64,000 bases of DNA, taken from positions 4,030,001-4,094,000 of the forward strand of contig NZ_CP013650.1 in assembly GCF_001466725.1 (NCBI RefSeq), given 5' to 3'. Below are positions 45,748 through 55,212 of the stretch, in pieces. The stretch is from Lacimicrobium alkaliphilum (GTDB lineage: Bacteria; Pseudomonadota; Gammaproteobacteria; Enterobacterales; Alteromonadaceae). Within the stretch, counting starts at the first letter, position 1, and each line of letters starts with the position of its first letter. Below the pieces are notes generated by a model, which did not search any database, was not told the DNA's origin, and saw only the letters and a program-made list of their open reading frames with translations. The translations under genes were made by a program, and so were the position numbers.

Positions 45748-47316
45748 ATGAATTCAATTTCCGAACTGCACAATCAGGCCGTACAACTTATCAATAACAA
45801 GGCGTTTGTCGACGCACACCCACTGTTGGTTGATATCATCAAACAGGATCCCAAGCATGCTGATGCCTATTTTTTGTTAGGGATCATTAATATGGAAGTA
45901 GGTCAGCCGGAAAAAGCCGTACAACTGATAGGAAAGGCGCGGCAACTGGATACAAACAGTGAAAGGGAATATCTGGTTTACCTGATTAAAGCCTATTCAT
46001 TGACGCGAAACCGTGAACAGGTAGCAATGCTTGAAAAGCTTTTCTCCCAACTACAGGGGCAACCCTCGCTGCTTCTGGATACGGTCGGCGTCGCCTTAAG
46101 TAAGGTTGGCTTGCATGAACAGGCAATGCCTTACTATCAGCAGGCTATAGAGCAGGATGCCAGCAAGGAGAGTTATCACTATAACCATGGCATCGCGGCC
46201 AAGTTTCTGGGCCAGTTTGATAAAGCCAGACAGGCCTTTGAACAGGCGATTCATCTGAATCCCAGGTATGTTAAAGCCTACTTTGCGATGACCGAACTGT
46301 CCGACTCCGTCGCACCATTGCTGCCGAAAATGCAGAGGCTAATCACACAGACCCATAACCCGGATGAGCAATTACATCTGGCCCACGCCATTGCCAAGGA
46401 ATATGAAAAACAGGGTGATTATCAGCAAGCCTTTAACATACTGCACCAGTATAAACAGCGTATTCTGAATAAGATAAAGTATGATCATCAGGCCGAAGAT
46501 GACCTGTTTGACGCCTTATACTCAAGCGCTTTGTCGCCGGTACTGCAGCAAGGCGATACCAGCAATCAGCCCATATTCGTAGTTGGGATGCCGCGCTCTG
46601 GTACAACCCTGATGGAACGTATTCTGTCCTCCCATTCCATGGTGTGCTCAGGTGAGGAATTGCATGACTTCTCCATTACCGTAAAGGCGCATACCAAAGC
46701 AGCATCATCAAGGCTGTTAGACAAAGCAGTTTTAGATGCCGCCTACAGCGCTGACTTTACAAAAATGGGCAGACAGTATCTTGCCCGCACTGCCTCTCTG
46801 ACCGCTGCTCATCCACATTTTGTGGATAAACTTCCGTTTAACTTTTTATATCTGGATCTGATTCGACGCGCACTTCCCAGTGCCAAAATCATTTGCATGC
46901 TCAGAGACCCTCTGGACACCTGTATTGGTAATTTCCGGCAACTCTTTTCTTTACAGAATCCCTTCACCGCGTATGCACTGGATCTGGAAAGAACGGCACA
47001 GTATTACCAGAGGTTTTATCGCTGGGTACACCAGTTCGACGACCTTCAGCACCCCAACTTTAAACTTGTCAGCTATGAAAATCTGGTAACGCATCCGGAA
47101 TCCCACATCCGCGAAATTCTCGATTTCTGCGAGTTACCCTGGCAGCCGGCCTGTTTGCAGGTGGAGAATAATTCCGCCCCGGTTTCCACTGCCAGCAAAG
47201 TGCAGGTGCGCGAACCCATTAATACAAAATCCATTGGTCGCTGGCGTCGTTATCAGCCCCATACTGACTCACTGGAGGCGTTTTTTACTGAACAGGGCAT
47301 TGCCTATGGCTTGTGA
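45748..47316 (+). CDS. TPR-repeat sulfotransferase
   Basis: 522 residues. Residues ~1-260 are tetratricopeptide repeats (for example HADAYFLLGIINMEVGQPEKA and QFDKARQAFEQAIHLNP), and ~275-520 form a PAPS-dependent sulfotransferase (PF13469 type). The 5'-phosphosulfate loop is VGMPRSGTTLMERIL (~279), with the 3'-phosphate segment near RDPLDTCIGNFRQLF (~395). No signal peptide, so cytoplasmic. It transfers sulfate to an unknown acceptor. Such genes often neighbour TonB receptors in Alteromonadales as I recall; a joint role is inferred. Confidence 0.9.
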   Translation: MNSISELHNQAVQLINNKAFVDAHPLLVDIIKQDPKHADAYFLLGIINMEVGQPEKAVQLIGKARQLDTNSEREYLVYLIKAYSLTRNREQVAMLEKLFSQLQGQPSLLLDTVGVALSKVGLHEQAMPYYQQAIEQDASKESYHYNHGIAAKFLGQFDKARQAFEQAIHLNPRYVKAYFAMTELSDSVAPLLPKMQRLITQTHNPDEQLHLAHAIAKEYEKQGDYQQAFNILHQYKQRILNKIKYDHQAEDDLFDALYSSALSPVLQQGDTSNQPIFVVGMPRSGTTLMERILSSHSMVCSGEELHDFSITVKAHTKAASSRLLDKAVLDAAYSADFTKMGRQYLARTASLTAAHPHFVDKLPFNFLYLDLIRRALPSAKIICMLRDPLDTCIGNFRQLFSLQNPFTAYALDLERTAQYYQRFYRWVHQFDDLQHPNFKLVSYENLVTHPESHIREILDFCELPWQPACLQVENNSAPVSTASKVQVREPINTKSIGRWRRYQPHTDSLEAFFTEQGIAYGL

Positions 47317-47365
47317 TTAGCCTGTCACTCTGGCAGACTCAACTGGTCTAACCAGAGGAATCATC

Positions 47366-47860
47366 ATGTCTGCCAGTAATCCGTTGCGCAAACTCGCCGA
47401 TAAAGCCAGTACTTACCCTGCCTGGCTGGGAAACCGCCTGCTCACCTGGGTGTTCTGTCACAAAGTTAAACTGGCGGGCACCACCGGACTGGAGATCCTC
47501 GGTACCGACGGCAGTTCGGTCACTTTTCGTCAAAAGAATCACCGTAAAGCCCAAAACCATATCGGTAGCGTGCATGCTGCCGCCATGGCGCTGCTGGCTG
47601 AGTCTGCCACAGGTTTTATTGTTGGCATTAATCTGCCAGGCGATAAGTTACCCCTGATAAAATCCATGCAGTTGCGCTACCTGACAAGGGCTCAGGGGGA
47701 TATGACCGCCACCGCAAGCCTTACGCCAGAACAAATTGAACTGATGCAGCGCGAAGAAAAAGGCGAGATCAATGTGGCTGTAAAGGTCACTGATGCCACG
47801 GGTAGTGAGACCGTAACCTGCGAGATGCTGTGGGCCTGGATCCCGAAAAAAAGGGCCTGA
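47366..47860 (+). CDS. Hotdog-fold (DUF4442-type) protein
   Basis: 164 residues. The order helix - HIGSVHAAAMALLAESATGF - beta strands (LIKSMQLRYLTRAQGDMTATA) is the hotdog fold of the DUF4442/YiiD-C thioesterase-like group; the HIGSVHAAA helix carries the usual active-site region. Possibly an acyl-CoA thioesterase; substrate unknown. It lies 49 bases after the sulfotransferase gene. Confidence 0.8.
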   Translation: MSASNPLRKLADKASTYPAWLGNRLLTWVFCHKVKLAGTTGLEILGTDGSSVTFRQKNHRKAQNHIGSVHAAAMALLAESATGFIVGINLPGDKLPLIKSMQLRYLTRAQGDMTATASLTPEQIELMQREEKGEINVAVKVTDATGSETVTCEMLWAWIPKKRA

Positions 47861-47925
47861 GTTTACAAGAATAATTGTTACTGTTTCCCAATTGATTAAA
47901 AAACCACTTTTCCGACGATTTTTTA

Positions 47926-47954
47926 TTGACAGGCCTGAGTTTTAAATCTATTTA
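47926..47954 (+). promoter_or_regulatory. Sigma-70 promoter of maoP
   Basis: TTGACA (47926-47931), a 17-base spacer and TATTTA (47949-47954). The -35 is a perfect consensus. It lies ~75 bases before the maoP ATG. Confidence 0.65.
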
Positions 47955-48028
47955 GTCTTTGAAAAAGCTACCGGCAGCCGGTGGTTTTCAACCCTGATGT
48001 TAACAACCTTTTTGTTAGGGATGCCGAT

Positions 48029-48397
48029 ATGGCTAAATTAAGCAAAGAACAGCTCCTGAAACGACAGTTTCTGGATCCCAAGCACTACCCTTATGGCTTT
48101 TCCCGCTCCGGTGATTTTTCGATCTCCGAGAGTCAGGCGCTGAGCCGGTATGGCTGCCTGATCGCAGCACTGGTGGACGGTGAGCTGGAGCCAGAAAACG
48201 ATGAGGAAGAGAGCCTGCTGGCTGCGGCGCGGGGTGAGCAGGAGCCCGGCACCACCGCAGAAAAAGCCTGGTGCAAATACCAGAAACGCATCAACCGTCC
48301 GCGTATGGGCAGCATTTATGGCAGTCGCTCTGGCAGCATCAGCGATTCTGACGATATCGGTGAAGACAGCGAACTGGAGATAGAGCTGGACGACTAG
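48029..48397 (+). CDS. maoP: MaoP/YifE-family (DUF413) protein
   Basis: 122 residues from ATG 48029, with TTAGGG 9-13 bases upstream. It matches DUF413: FLDPKHYPYGFSRSGDFSISESQALSRYG, then ARGEQEPGTTAEKAWCKYQKRINRPR. E. coli MaoP organises the Ori macrodomain of the chromosome together with the maoS site. The C-terminus is Ser/Asp/Glu-rich and acidic. A longer ORF from 47981 is not supported. Confidence 0.9.
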   Translation: MAKLSKEQLLKRQFLDPKHYPYGFSRSGDFSISESQALSRYGCLIAALVDGELEPENDEEESLLAAARGEQEPGTTAEKAWCKYQKRINRPRMGSIYGSRSGSISDSDDIGEDSELEIELDD

Positions 48398-48408
48398 CAT
48401 GACTCTGT

Positions 48409-48436
48409 GCAGGGGGAAATCTTCCCTCTGCCTTTT
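48409..48436 (+). terminator. Intrinsic terminator after maoP
   Basis: GCAGGGGGAA (48409-48418) and TTCCCTCTGC (48422-48431) pair with one G-U, with a short loop, followed by CTTTTC. It separates maoP from ilvIH. Confidence 0.7.
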
Positions 48437-48657
48437 CACACCATCAAATCAAAAGCTTCATCCTACTTTTTCCGTATATAGGGATAAACATCTCACTTTT
48501 ATCCGATTTTCTGTTTAAACCTACCTATTGATTCAGTATAGTGCCGGGTAACTAAGACAATCCGTTTTTGCGGATTGGTTTGCTGTCAGTTTAGTCAGAA
48601 AATCGGCTGATGCCGGTATGTGCAATCCAGCCAAATAAAGAGATGGGAGAGTTTCTG

Positions 48658-50376
48658 GTGGAAATGATGTCAGGTGCCGCCATGGTGGTAAGAGCACTGA
48701 AAGACGTAGGGGTAAAGCATGTGTTCGGATACCCCGGCGGTGCTGTACTGGATATTTATGATGCCTTGTATGCTCAGGAGGATGTGCAGCACATTCTGGT
48801 CCGACATGAGCAGGCTGCCGCACATATGGCGGACGGCTATGCCAGGGCGACCGGCCAGACCGGCACGGTTCTGGTCACCTCCGGCCCCGGCGCCACCAAT
48901 ACCATCACCGGCATAGCCACAGCCTATATGGACAGTATTCCCATGGTCGTGCTCTCCGGACAGGTGCCTTCCATGCATATCGGCGAAGATGCTTTCCAGG
49001 AAACCGATATGGTCGGCTGTTCGCGCCCTATCGTTAAACACAGCTTTCTGGTTAAACGTGCCATCGACATCCCCGAAGCTATCGCTAAGGCCTACTATAT
49101 CGCCAACAGCGGCCGGCCAGGGCCGGTAGTGGTGGATCTGCCTAAAGATACGGTGAATGTTCAGGAAAACCATCCTTACCGCTTCCCGGAAAAAGTACAG
49201 ATGCGCTCCTACAACCCCACCATCAAGGGGCATCTGGGCCAGATCAAAAAGGCGCTGAAGGTACTGCTCAAAGCCAAACGCCCTGTGGTCTATGTGGGCG
49301 GTGGTGCCATTGCCTGTGATGCCAGCCCGCTGGTTACTGAGCTGGCAGAAAAACTGAAACTGCCGGTCACCAATACCCTGATGGGGCTGGGAGCCTTCCC
49401 GGGCACCCATCCGCAATTTCTGGGCATGTTGGGTATGCACGGCACCGTGCAGGCCAACAAGACCATGCATAATGCAGACTGTATTCTGGCCCTTGGCGCC
49501 CGCTTTGATGACCGGGTCACCAACAATGTGCAGAAGTTCTGCCCCCATGCGCAGATTATCCATGTGGATATCGATCCGGCCTCCATATCCAAGACCATAA
49601 ATGTGCATATTCCGGTTGTGGGCTCGGTTAAGACCGTGCTGACACAGTTTTTTGAGCAGATGCATGAGATTGATGAAAACGAGCGCAAAGAGCAACTGCA
49701 GGACTGGTGGGAACAAATTGAAGCCTGGCGCAGCCGTGATTGTCTGGCCTATGCCAGAGACGATAAACAAATCAAGCCTCAGCAGGTGATCGAATCTTTG
49801 TACAAACATACTCAGGGTGATGCCTATGTCACCTCTGATGTGGGTCAGCATCAGATGTTTGCAGCGCTGTATTATCCCTTTGCCAAACCCCGGCGCTGGA
49901 TAAACTCAGGTGGCCTGGGCACCATGGGTTTCGGCCTGCCTGCTGCTATGGGCGTACAGGTGGCCCACCCTGATGCAGTTGTGGCCTGTGTTACCGGTGA
50001 TGGCAGTATCCAGATGAATATCCAGGAGCTTGCCACCTGCCTGCAATACGGTATGCCGGTAAAAATCATTTCGCTGAATAACCGGGCACTGGGTATGGTG
50101 CGGCAATGGCAGGATATGATTTACAAAGGTCGGCATTCTCATTCCTATATGGATTCATTACCGGATTTCGTTAAGCTGGCGGAAGCCTATGGCCATGTGG
50201 GTATTAAAGTCGATAAACCAGAAGAACTGGATGAGGCCATGGCCCGCTGTTTTGCTATGAAAGACAAACTGGTATTTATGGACATCACCGTAGATCAGAA
50301 TGAGCATGTTTACCCTATGCAGATTAAGTACGGCGCCATGGATGATATGAGACTGAGTAAAACGGAGCGCACCTGA
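48658..50376 (+). CDS. ilvI: Acetolactate synthase (AHAS III type), large subunit
   Basis: 572 residues from GTG 48658, chosen because GGGAG lies 8 bases upstream and the family begins (M)[10 protein letters not shown]; an ATG at 48610 adds 16 residues without support. It makes acetolactate/acetohydroxybutyrate for branched-chain amino acids. [15 protein letters not shown] and [17 protein letters not shown] carry the catalytic Glu; [14 protein letters not shown] binds TPP-Mg. The leader has a CAATCCG/CGGATTG hairpin (48558-48577) without a T-run. Coupled to ilvH by a one-base stop/start overlap. Confidence 0.95.
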   Translation: MEMMSGAAMVVRALKDVGVKHVFGYPGGAVLDIYDALYAQEDVQHILVRHEQAAAHMADGYARATGQTGTVLVTSGPGATNTITGIATAYMDSIPMVVLSGQVPSMHIGEDAFQETDMVGCSRPIVKHSFLVKRAIDIPEAIAKAYYIANSGRPGPVVVDLPKDTVNVQENHPYRFPEKVQMRSYNPTIKGHLGQIKKALKVLLKAKRPVVYVGGGAIACDASPLVTELAEKLKLPVTNTLMGLGAFPGTHPQFLGMLGMHGTVQANKTMHNADCILALGARFDDRVTNNVQKFCPHAQIIHVDIDPASISKTINVHIPVVGSVKTVLTQFFEQMHEIDENERKEQLQDWWEQIEAWRSRDCLAYARDDKQIKPQQVIESLYKHTQGDAYVTSDVGQHQMFAALYYPFAKPRRWINSGGLGTMGFGLPAAMGVQVAHPDAVVACVTGDGSIQMNIQELATCLQYGMPVKIISLNNRALGMVRQWQDMIYKGRHSHSYMDSLPDFVKLAEAYGHVGIKVDKPEELDEAMARCFAMKDKLVFMDITVDQNEHVYPMQIKYGAMDDMRLSKTERT

Positions 50377-50873
50377 TGAGAAGAATTATTTCTGTATTGA
50401 TGGAAAACGAACCCGGCGCCCTGTCACGTATTATCGGGCTGTTCTCACAACGGGCCTATAACGTTGACTCATTGTGCGTGGCACCCATTGATGACTCCAG
50501 CTTGTCCAGACTGACCATTACCACTCAGGGTGATGACAAGGTCATTGAGCAGATCACCAAGCAGGTGAATAAGCTGATCGATGTGCTGAAGATCTCCGAT
50601 CTGACCGAAGGCAGTCATGTTGAACGTGAGCTGATGCTGGTTAAAGTCGGTACACGCAACGAAAACAGTCGTTCCGAAGTCAAACGCACAGTGGAAATCT
50701 TCCGAGGCAAAATCGTTGATGTGACGCCGAAAAACTACACCATTGAGCTGACCGGCACCAGCGACAAACTGGATGCCTTTGTACAGACCGTAGGACAAAC
50801 CGGTGAAATCATTGAAATCTCCCGCACCGGCGTCTGTGGCCTTTCGCGGGGTGAAAAGGCAATGCGCCCGTGA
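50376..50873 (+). CDS. ilvH: Acetolactate synthase (AHAS III type), regulatory small subunit
   Basis: 165 residues. An N-terminal ACT domain (RRIISVLMENEPGALSRIIGLFSQR, ~2-75) binds valine for feedback inhibition, and a C-terminal domain ends GLSRGEKAMRP, very close to E. coli IlvH. Overlap with ilvI indicates coupled translation for 1:1 assembly. Confidence 0.97.
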   Translation: MRRIISVLMENEPGALSRIIGLFSQRAYNVDSLCVAPIDDSSLSRLTITTQGDDKVIEQITKQVNKLIDVLKISDLTEGSHVERELMLVKVGTRNENSRSEVKRTVEIFRGKIVDVTPKNYTIELTGTSDKLDAFVQTVGQTGEIIEISRTGVCGLSRGEKAMRP

Positions 50874-50897
50874 CGTTTCCCCCCGGTATCGTAATAT

Positions 50898-50930
50898 AAA
50901 AAAACGCCAGCAGCATGCTGGCGTTTTTTA
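50898..50930. terminator. Bidirectional terminator between ilvH and the chemoreceptor gene
   Basis: AACGCCAGCA and TGCTGGCGTT form the stem around a GCA-rich centre, flanked by A7 on the left and T6 on the right, so it works for both converging genes. Confidence 0.85.
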
Positions 50931-50949
50931 TGTGCAAAAGAGAATCTGA

Positions 50950-53088
50950 CTACTCGGTTTTCAGCTTATCCAGCTGCTGTTGCAACTGCTTCACGCAATT
51001 GCTGATATCCTGAGCACTATGCATGGAGGATTTTGCCAGTTCGGCCACCTGGCTGGTGGCATCACCAATAGACACCATATTCTGATTCAGCTCTTCACTG
51101 ACCACGCTTTGCTCCTCCGCTGCAGTGGCCATTTGCATAATACGATCAGAAATATTGCCCACTTCGGTCACTATCACGGTCAGATCCTTAAAGGCCTCTT
51201 CTGACTTTTCCGCAGTAGAAGTGGCACGGGTGCTATTCTCATCGATAACACTCACCGTAGTTTTTACTTCCTTTTGCAAACCGGCAATCACGTTGCTGAT
51301 TTCTTCTACGGAATCGGCGGTTTTCGAGGCCAGCGCCCGCACTTCATCGGCCACCACAGAGAACCCACGACCATGATCACCGGCCCGGGCTGCCTCAATA
51401 GCCGCGTTCAAAGCCAGCAGATTGGTCTGTTCGGCAATGGCGCCTATTACATCGAGGATCTTACGAATATCATCACTGCGGCCAGACACCTTGGCTACCG
51501 CCTCTGACGCCTTACCCATATCCTCGGATAACTGGCTTACCTCATCCACCGCATATTTGAGTTTCTGCTCTGTGGTATTGGCCGACTGCCTTACTGCCTG
51601 CGCACTGTCAGCCGCCTCATTCGCATGCTTGGCCACATCGGCAGCAGTGGAAGACATTTCTGTGATTGCCGTGACCACACTGTCAATCTCCTGATGCTGG
51701 CGACTGATCTGATCACTGGTATTCTGGGCAAAACCCTTTGTTTCTCCTGCGCTGCCGGCCACTTCACGACTGGAGGACTTGACACTGTCGAGCAGCGAGC
51801 GAATTTTATCCTGGAACTGATTAAAACCATCCGCCAGCGAAATCAGCTCAGCATGAGTATTCACCTCCAGATTTTGGGTCAGATCGCCACCCTGTCCCGC
51901 CAGTTGTTTCATCCGATCAGACACCATTCTCAGGGGGCTGACGATAGACTGAGTAAACAGCCACACCACCAGCAGAGATACGGCCACCAGAATCAGGGCA
52001 ATCACCAACAGTTGGGCCAGTAAGGCGCTCACCTCATCCTCAATAGACCGGGATACCGCACCCACTGCCGCCATAGCCGCCTGATAATCAACACCGATAA
52101 TCAGCTGCCACTGGGTCGATGCTGTTTCCAGTTTGATAGGCTGTGCCACGTACAGATAAGAGCCGATTCTCAAAGCTGTATCAGACTCTGACAACGCTAT
52201 CAGTCGCTCTGCATCTTTGTCATCCACCAGCTCAGAAAAGGGCCTTGCCAACTTGGCTTCACCATCTGTGGCGGCGGCCAGAAAACCATCCTGACTAACC
52301 AGATAAACCCTGGATTTGCCGTTAAACAGCGAGGCTGCCAGCTCTTTGGCGCGGGTCTGCAGTATCGGCAGATTCATATCTGCACCCACCACACCACGGA
52401 ATCGCCCCTGAGCCATCACAGGTACCACAAGGCTGGTCATAAGCTCTTCGTAACCAGGTCTGATTTCATAATTGTAAGGATTGGTGATGCAGGGACGACG
52501 CTTCTCCATGGCACATAGGTACCATTCTGCGGCTCTGAAGCCAAATTCATCCAGACTGGTATCGTGCTTTTCTTCTGCATCGTCGACTTCTTCCAGTACC
52601 AGACTGCCATCAGGCTCACGCACATAATACACCTCCAGTGTGCCGTGGCCGTCTACGGAATGGGCAAAGCCGGACAGATAATCCTGATCGGCATCATAAA
52701 AACCGTTGTCTTCAAATTGTGCGTACATTGAGGAAGAGGGACTGACCGACAAGGTATAGCGCACCAGATCCTGTACCTGCTGCCGGCTCAGGGCATGCTC
52801 ACCGCCATCTTCAATAGTCTGAGCCAGTTGCGTCGCCAACGCCCTGGGATACTGAAAAAGGGTTTCAATGGAGGCCGCGACTTCTGCCGCCTGTTGACCA
52901 GCCTGCGCCCGCAGGCCTGTTACGACCTGCTGTTCGAGTTGTTCACTCACCTCACCGACAATAATCTGTTCAGAGCGGCCAAGGGACCAGTTGCTGTACA
53001 GCAGGAAAGCCAGCGTTACCACTATCAGTAACACGCCCACAGTAAAAAGAAGTTTAAGTGCTAAAGAAGCCTGTCGGAATGCATTCAT
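50950..53088 (-). CDS. Methyl-accepting chemotaxis protein with a dCache sensor
   Basis: 712 residues. TM1 (~12-33), a periplasmic double-Cache domain (~35-345, with AEWYLCAMEKRRPCITNPY and VVPVMAQGRFRGVVGADMN typical of dCache_1), TM2 (~355-378), HAMP (~380-430), and the cytoplasmic signalling domain with the hairpin tip DVIGAIAEQTNLLALNAAIEA. dCache_1 receptors usually sense amino acids or other small organics; the ligand here is unknown. A typical accessory chemoreceptor without nearby che genes. Confidence 0.94.
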   Translation of the reverse strand: MNAFRQASLALKLLFTVGVLLIVVTLAFLLYSNWSLGRSEQIIVGEVSEQLEQQVVTGLRAQAGQQAAEVAASIETLFQYPRALATQLAQTIEDGGEHALSRQQVQDLVRYTLSVSPSSSMYAQFEDNGFYDADQDYLSGFAHSVDGHGTLEVYYVREPDGSLVLEEVDDAEEKHDTSLDEFGFRAAEWYLCAMEKRRPCITNPYNYEIRPGYEELMTSLVVPVMAQGRFRGVVGADMNLPILQTRAKELAASLFNGKSRVYLVSQDGFLAAATDGEAKLARPFSELVDDKDAERLIALSESDTALRIGSYLYVAQPIKLETASTQWQLIIGVDYQAAMAAVGAVSRSIEDEVSALLAQLLVIALILVAVSLLVVWLFTQSIVSPLRMVSDRMKQLAGQGGDLTQNLEVNTHAELISLADGFNQFQDKIRSLLDSVKSSSREVAGSAGETKGFAQNTSDQISRQHQEIDSVVTAITEMSSTAADVAKHANEAADSAQAVRQSANTTEQKLKYAVDEVSQLSEDMGKASEAVAKVSGRSDDIRKILDVIGAIAEQTNLLALNAAIEAARAGDHGRGFSVVADEVRALASKTADSVEEISNVIAGLQKEVKTTVSVIDENSTRATSTAEKSEEAFKDLTVIVTEVGNISDRIMQMATAAEEQSVVSEELNQNMVSIGDATSQVAELAKSSMHSAQDISNCVKQLQQQLDKLKTE

Positions 53089-53550
53089 TTTAAAGTACCA
53101 GGGGTTGCAACAAATCTATGGGCCAGCGTCTCCTGGCTGACACAAAACTCCTGTCTGTATCGGCCACGACAGATTTATCTTTCATTTTTGTCTCTGTAAC
53201 GCACTCAGAGTGCACTGAAATAATGGTAAATAAATCAGTTAAATACCAATAATTTAAGAGCACTGGTTTAAAAATCAGTTAAAAATTTGCGCAAGCCGGA
53301 CAATTTCCATCCGCGCCGCTTCCTTTTTTAAGGCTTATTTCTTATAAAAACTAAGAATATAAAAACAAAAAGCTATTAAGGCGCAACCCGACAGCCCGTC
53401 AAATCAGCCTCTGATAACCAGTATTGTTGCTTTTTACAACTCAGTAACCGGAACACTACATTAAAACCACAGACATCCTTCACCGATGCCATAGAGTTGA
53501 TAGGGCAGGCAGGTGCTTGCTTAACAGGTTGAAAACCACTGAGGTGTAAG
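53089..53550. other. Gene-free stretch between the chemoreceptor and DUF3718 genes
   Basis: These 462 bases contain no supported ORF. The part next to the chemoreceptor (53200-53390) is AT-rich and should hold its promoter. The part before 53551 is less AT-rich and gives the DUF3718 gene an apparently long leader. I checked it for a c-di-GMP riboswitch core and saw none. Confidence 0.4.
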
Positions 53551-53895
53551 ATGAAAAAGTTAACTCTGATAATGTCAGCCATGGCCCTGGTGCCGATGCT
53601 CTCTGTAGCCTCAATCAAGGGCCCGGACAACGAAGATGTGCCAATGTACAAATTTTCAGGCGATCTGGCCTTTGCCGGATTCTGTAAGTCTGTATTGCAT
53701 AATGATGTGTCTATGCTGCGCAGGAATGTCAGTCAGCAGGTTGGCCGCGTAGCGGCGACGTCAAGGGGGGTTTACCGTTCCTTGCTGGATACCGATGGTG
53801 TGACCTGCGCCGGACAGGATTTGGTCAGCTTTTCACAAAGCCGCAAAGCCGAAGAGGTACTGGCCTATCTGCAGCGAAGAGCAAGTGCGTTATGA
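53551..53895 (+). CDS. Small exported protein, DUF3718 family
   Basis: 114 residues with a signal peptide (~1-20, MLSVAS cleavage region). The mature part has two Cys (GFCKS, VTCAG) probably disulfide-bonded, matching DUF3718, a family of short periplasmic proteins found in Shewanella, Alteromonas and relatives with no known function. AGGTGTAAG precedes the ATG, and a strong terminator follows the gene. Confidence 0.8.
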   Translation: MKKLTLIMSAMALVPMLSVASIKGPDNEDVPMYKFSGDLAFAGFCKSVLHNDVSMLRRNVSQQVGRVAATSRGVYRSLLDTDGVTCAGQDLVSFSQSRKAEEVLAYLQRRASAL

Positions 53896-53909
53896 AGCAA
53901 ATAACAGGT

Positions 53910-53937
53910 AACGGCCTGCACTCGCAGGCCGTTTTTT
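53910..53937 (+). terminator. Intrinsic terminator after the DUF3718 gene
   Basis: AACGGCCTGC (53910-53919) and GCAGGCCGTT (53924-53933) form a perfect 10-bp stem with a 4-base loop and a T-run of six. Confidence 0.88.
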
Positions 53938-53946
53938 AACAGTGTC

Positions 53947-55050
53947 TTATGGCCTTTGAAACCAGATGGGGTTTAAGGGCAGCTCAAACAGCAGCGGCGA
54001 CATGTTCTGGTAATGCTGGCGATTGGCCTGGCAACGAATATTTTTCGGGTAGTTCACTTTCCAGGGATCGTTGACCATCCACAGACTGTTATCTTTGACC
54101 GCAATGCCTTCGATGGCTGTAAATTCAATAGGCTCCCAGTCCGGGCACTCGCCTCCGGCTTCGGCCATAAAATCCAGATCCAACATACGTGTGGGTAACC
54201 TTTTATCCAAATCGACTATCCACAACTGGTCATCATTACGGGCCGCAGCCAATAAAAAGCCACTTCCCTCTCCGGCAGCATAGTATTCAAGTGCATTGAT
54301 AGGATGATTGCCGGATACAAACTGCGGCAATAGCAATTCAGCATCCTCCACTGCCACAAAGTTTTCGCTCTGCCAGAACCTTTCACCGACTGTGGTTTTA
54401 AAGATCCGTGGTTGCACCGCCATATCCTTTTCCAGCGCCATGTACAGGGTCCGCCCCGGTCCAAAAGCCAGTCCCTCGATACCATCATTAGGGAAGTTGC
54501 CTACCCGATACCCAGGGTCAAACTGCAATGGCCTTAACCCGGTAACCAGCAGTTGCCGGTCCGGCTGCAATTCGAGTCTGATCAACACAGTTGGAAAGTC
54601 CGTGGAGCCCGATTCGGCATAACGCCTTGCACAATCATCGCTGAGCACAGATTTGGACGCATCTTCAGTAACAGTGATAAATACCCTGTGATCATCCGGA
54701 TCCACCACCAGCGCTTCAAGGTCGGGGTTATCACCCACATAATCGGCGAAACAGGAGTCTTTGACCTGCTCACTCAGACTGATCGGCCACTGCGGTTCTG
54801 CAAGGCGGGCATTGTCAGGGTCAATGGGATGCACCCTGAGTCTCTGGGACTCGATAGCACTGCGATCAGAAACAGACAATAACTTTCCCTGCCACAATGC
54901 TAATCCGGATGGCTGCGGGTCAGCCATAACAGTACCATCGCTATGACGGATCCACTGGCCTTTTACCTCAAGCTGCTGAGCCGCTACTAAGGTTGTACTG
55001 GCATAAAAAAATAACAAAAGGCCGAAAAGAAGTGTCCTGTTCAAGTTCAT
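53947..55050 (-). CDS. Secreted beta-propeller protein, phytase/esterase-like
   Basis: 367 residues. The signal peptide (~1-24) ends in VAAQ. The rest has repeated beta segments with PSGLALWQGKLLSVSDRS, NPDLEALVVDPDDHRVFITV, NDGIEGLAFGPGRTLYMALE and FTAIEGIAVKDNSLWMVND, the pattern of the esterase-like phytase fold (PF13449) or SdiA-regulated propellers. Acidic loop residues would bind Ca2+. Substrate unknown. It is divergent from a PhoD-like phosphatase gene across 162 bases, and the pairing hints at phosphoester use. Confidence 0.75.
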   Translation of the reverse strand: MNLNRTLLFGLLLFFYASTTLVAAQQLEVKGQWIRHSDGTVMADPQPSGLALWQGKLLSVSDRSAIESQRLRVHPIDPDNARLAEPQWPISLSEQVKDSCFADYVGDNPDLEALVVDPDDHRVFITVTEDASKSVLSDDCARRYAESGSTDFPTVLIRLELQPDRQLLVTGLRPLQFDPGYRVGNFPNDGIEGLAFGPGRTLYMALEKDMAVQPRIFKTTVGERFWQSENFVAVEDAELLLPQFVSGNHPINALEYYAAGEGSGFLLAAARNDDQLWIVDLDKRLPTRMLDLDFMAEAGGECPDWEPIEFTAIEGIAVKDNSLWMVNDPWKVNYPKNIRCQANRQHYQNMSPLLFELPLNPIWFQRP

Positions 55051-55212
55051 TGCTCCCTGTTTGACCGGATATCGGGATTATCGATTCTCTGAGATTACTT
55101 GGCTTGCCAAGCAAGGGTCAAGCCTGCGCCAGTATTGTCGCGAAATATTCACTTTAAGCATCCGATCGTCATGGCAATTGCAGGAATGGCGCAGTACTGG
55201 TAAAAATGATGA

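Noticed and set aside
48558..48577. Hairpin before ilvI taken as a branched-chain attenuator
   Set aside because: The stem CAATCCG/CGGATTG has no T-run after it, and no Leu/Val/Ile-rich leader ORF precedes it.
48670..49851. 393-codon minus-strand ORF opposite ilvI
   Set aside because: Shadow of the ilvI coding frame; ilvI motifs are complete and this frame shows no family resemblance.
53400..53550. c-di-GMP (GEMM) riboswitch before the DUF3718 gene
   Set aside because: The conserved GEMM core and its receptor pairing could not be found in the leader.
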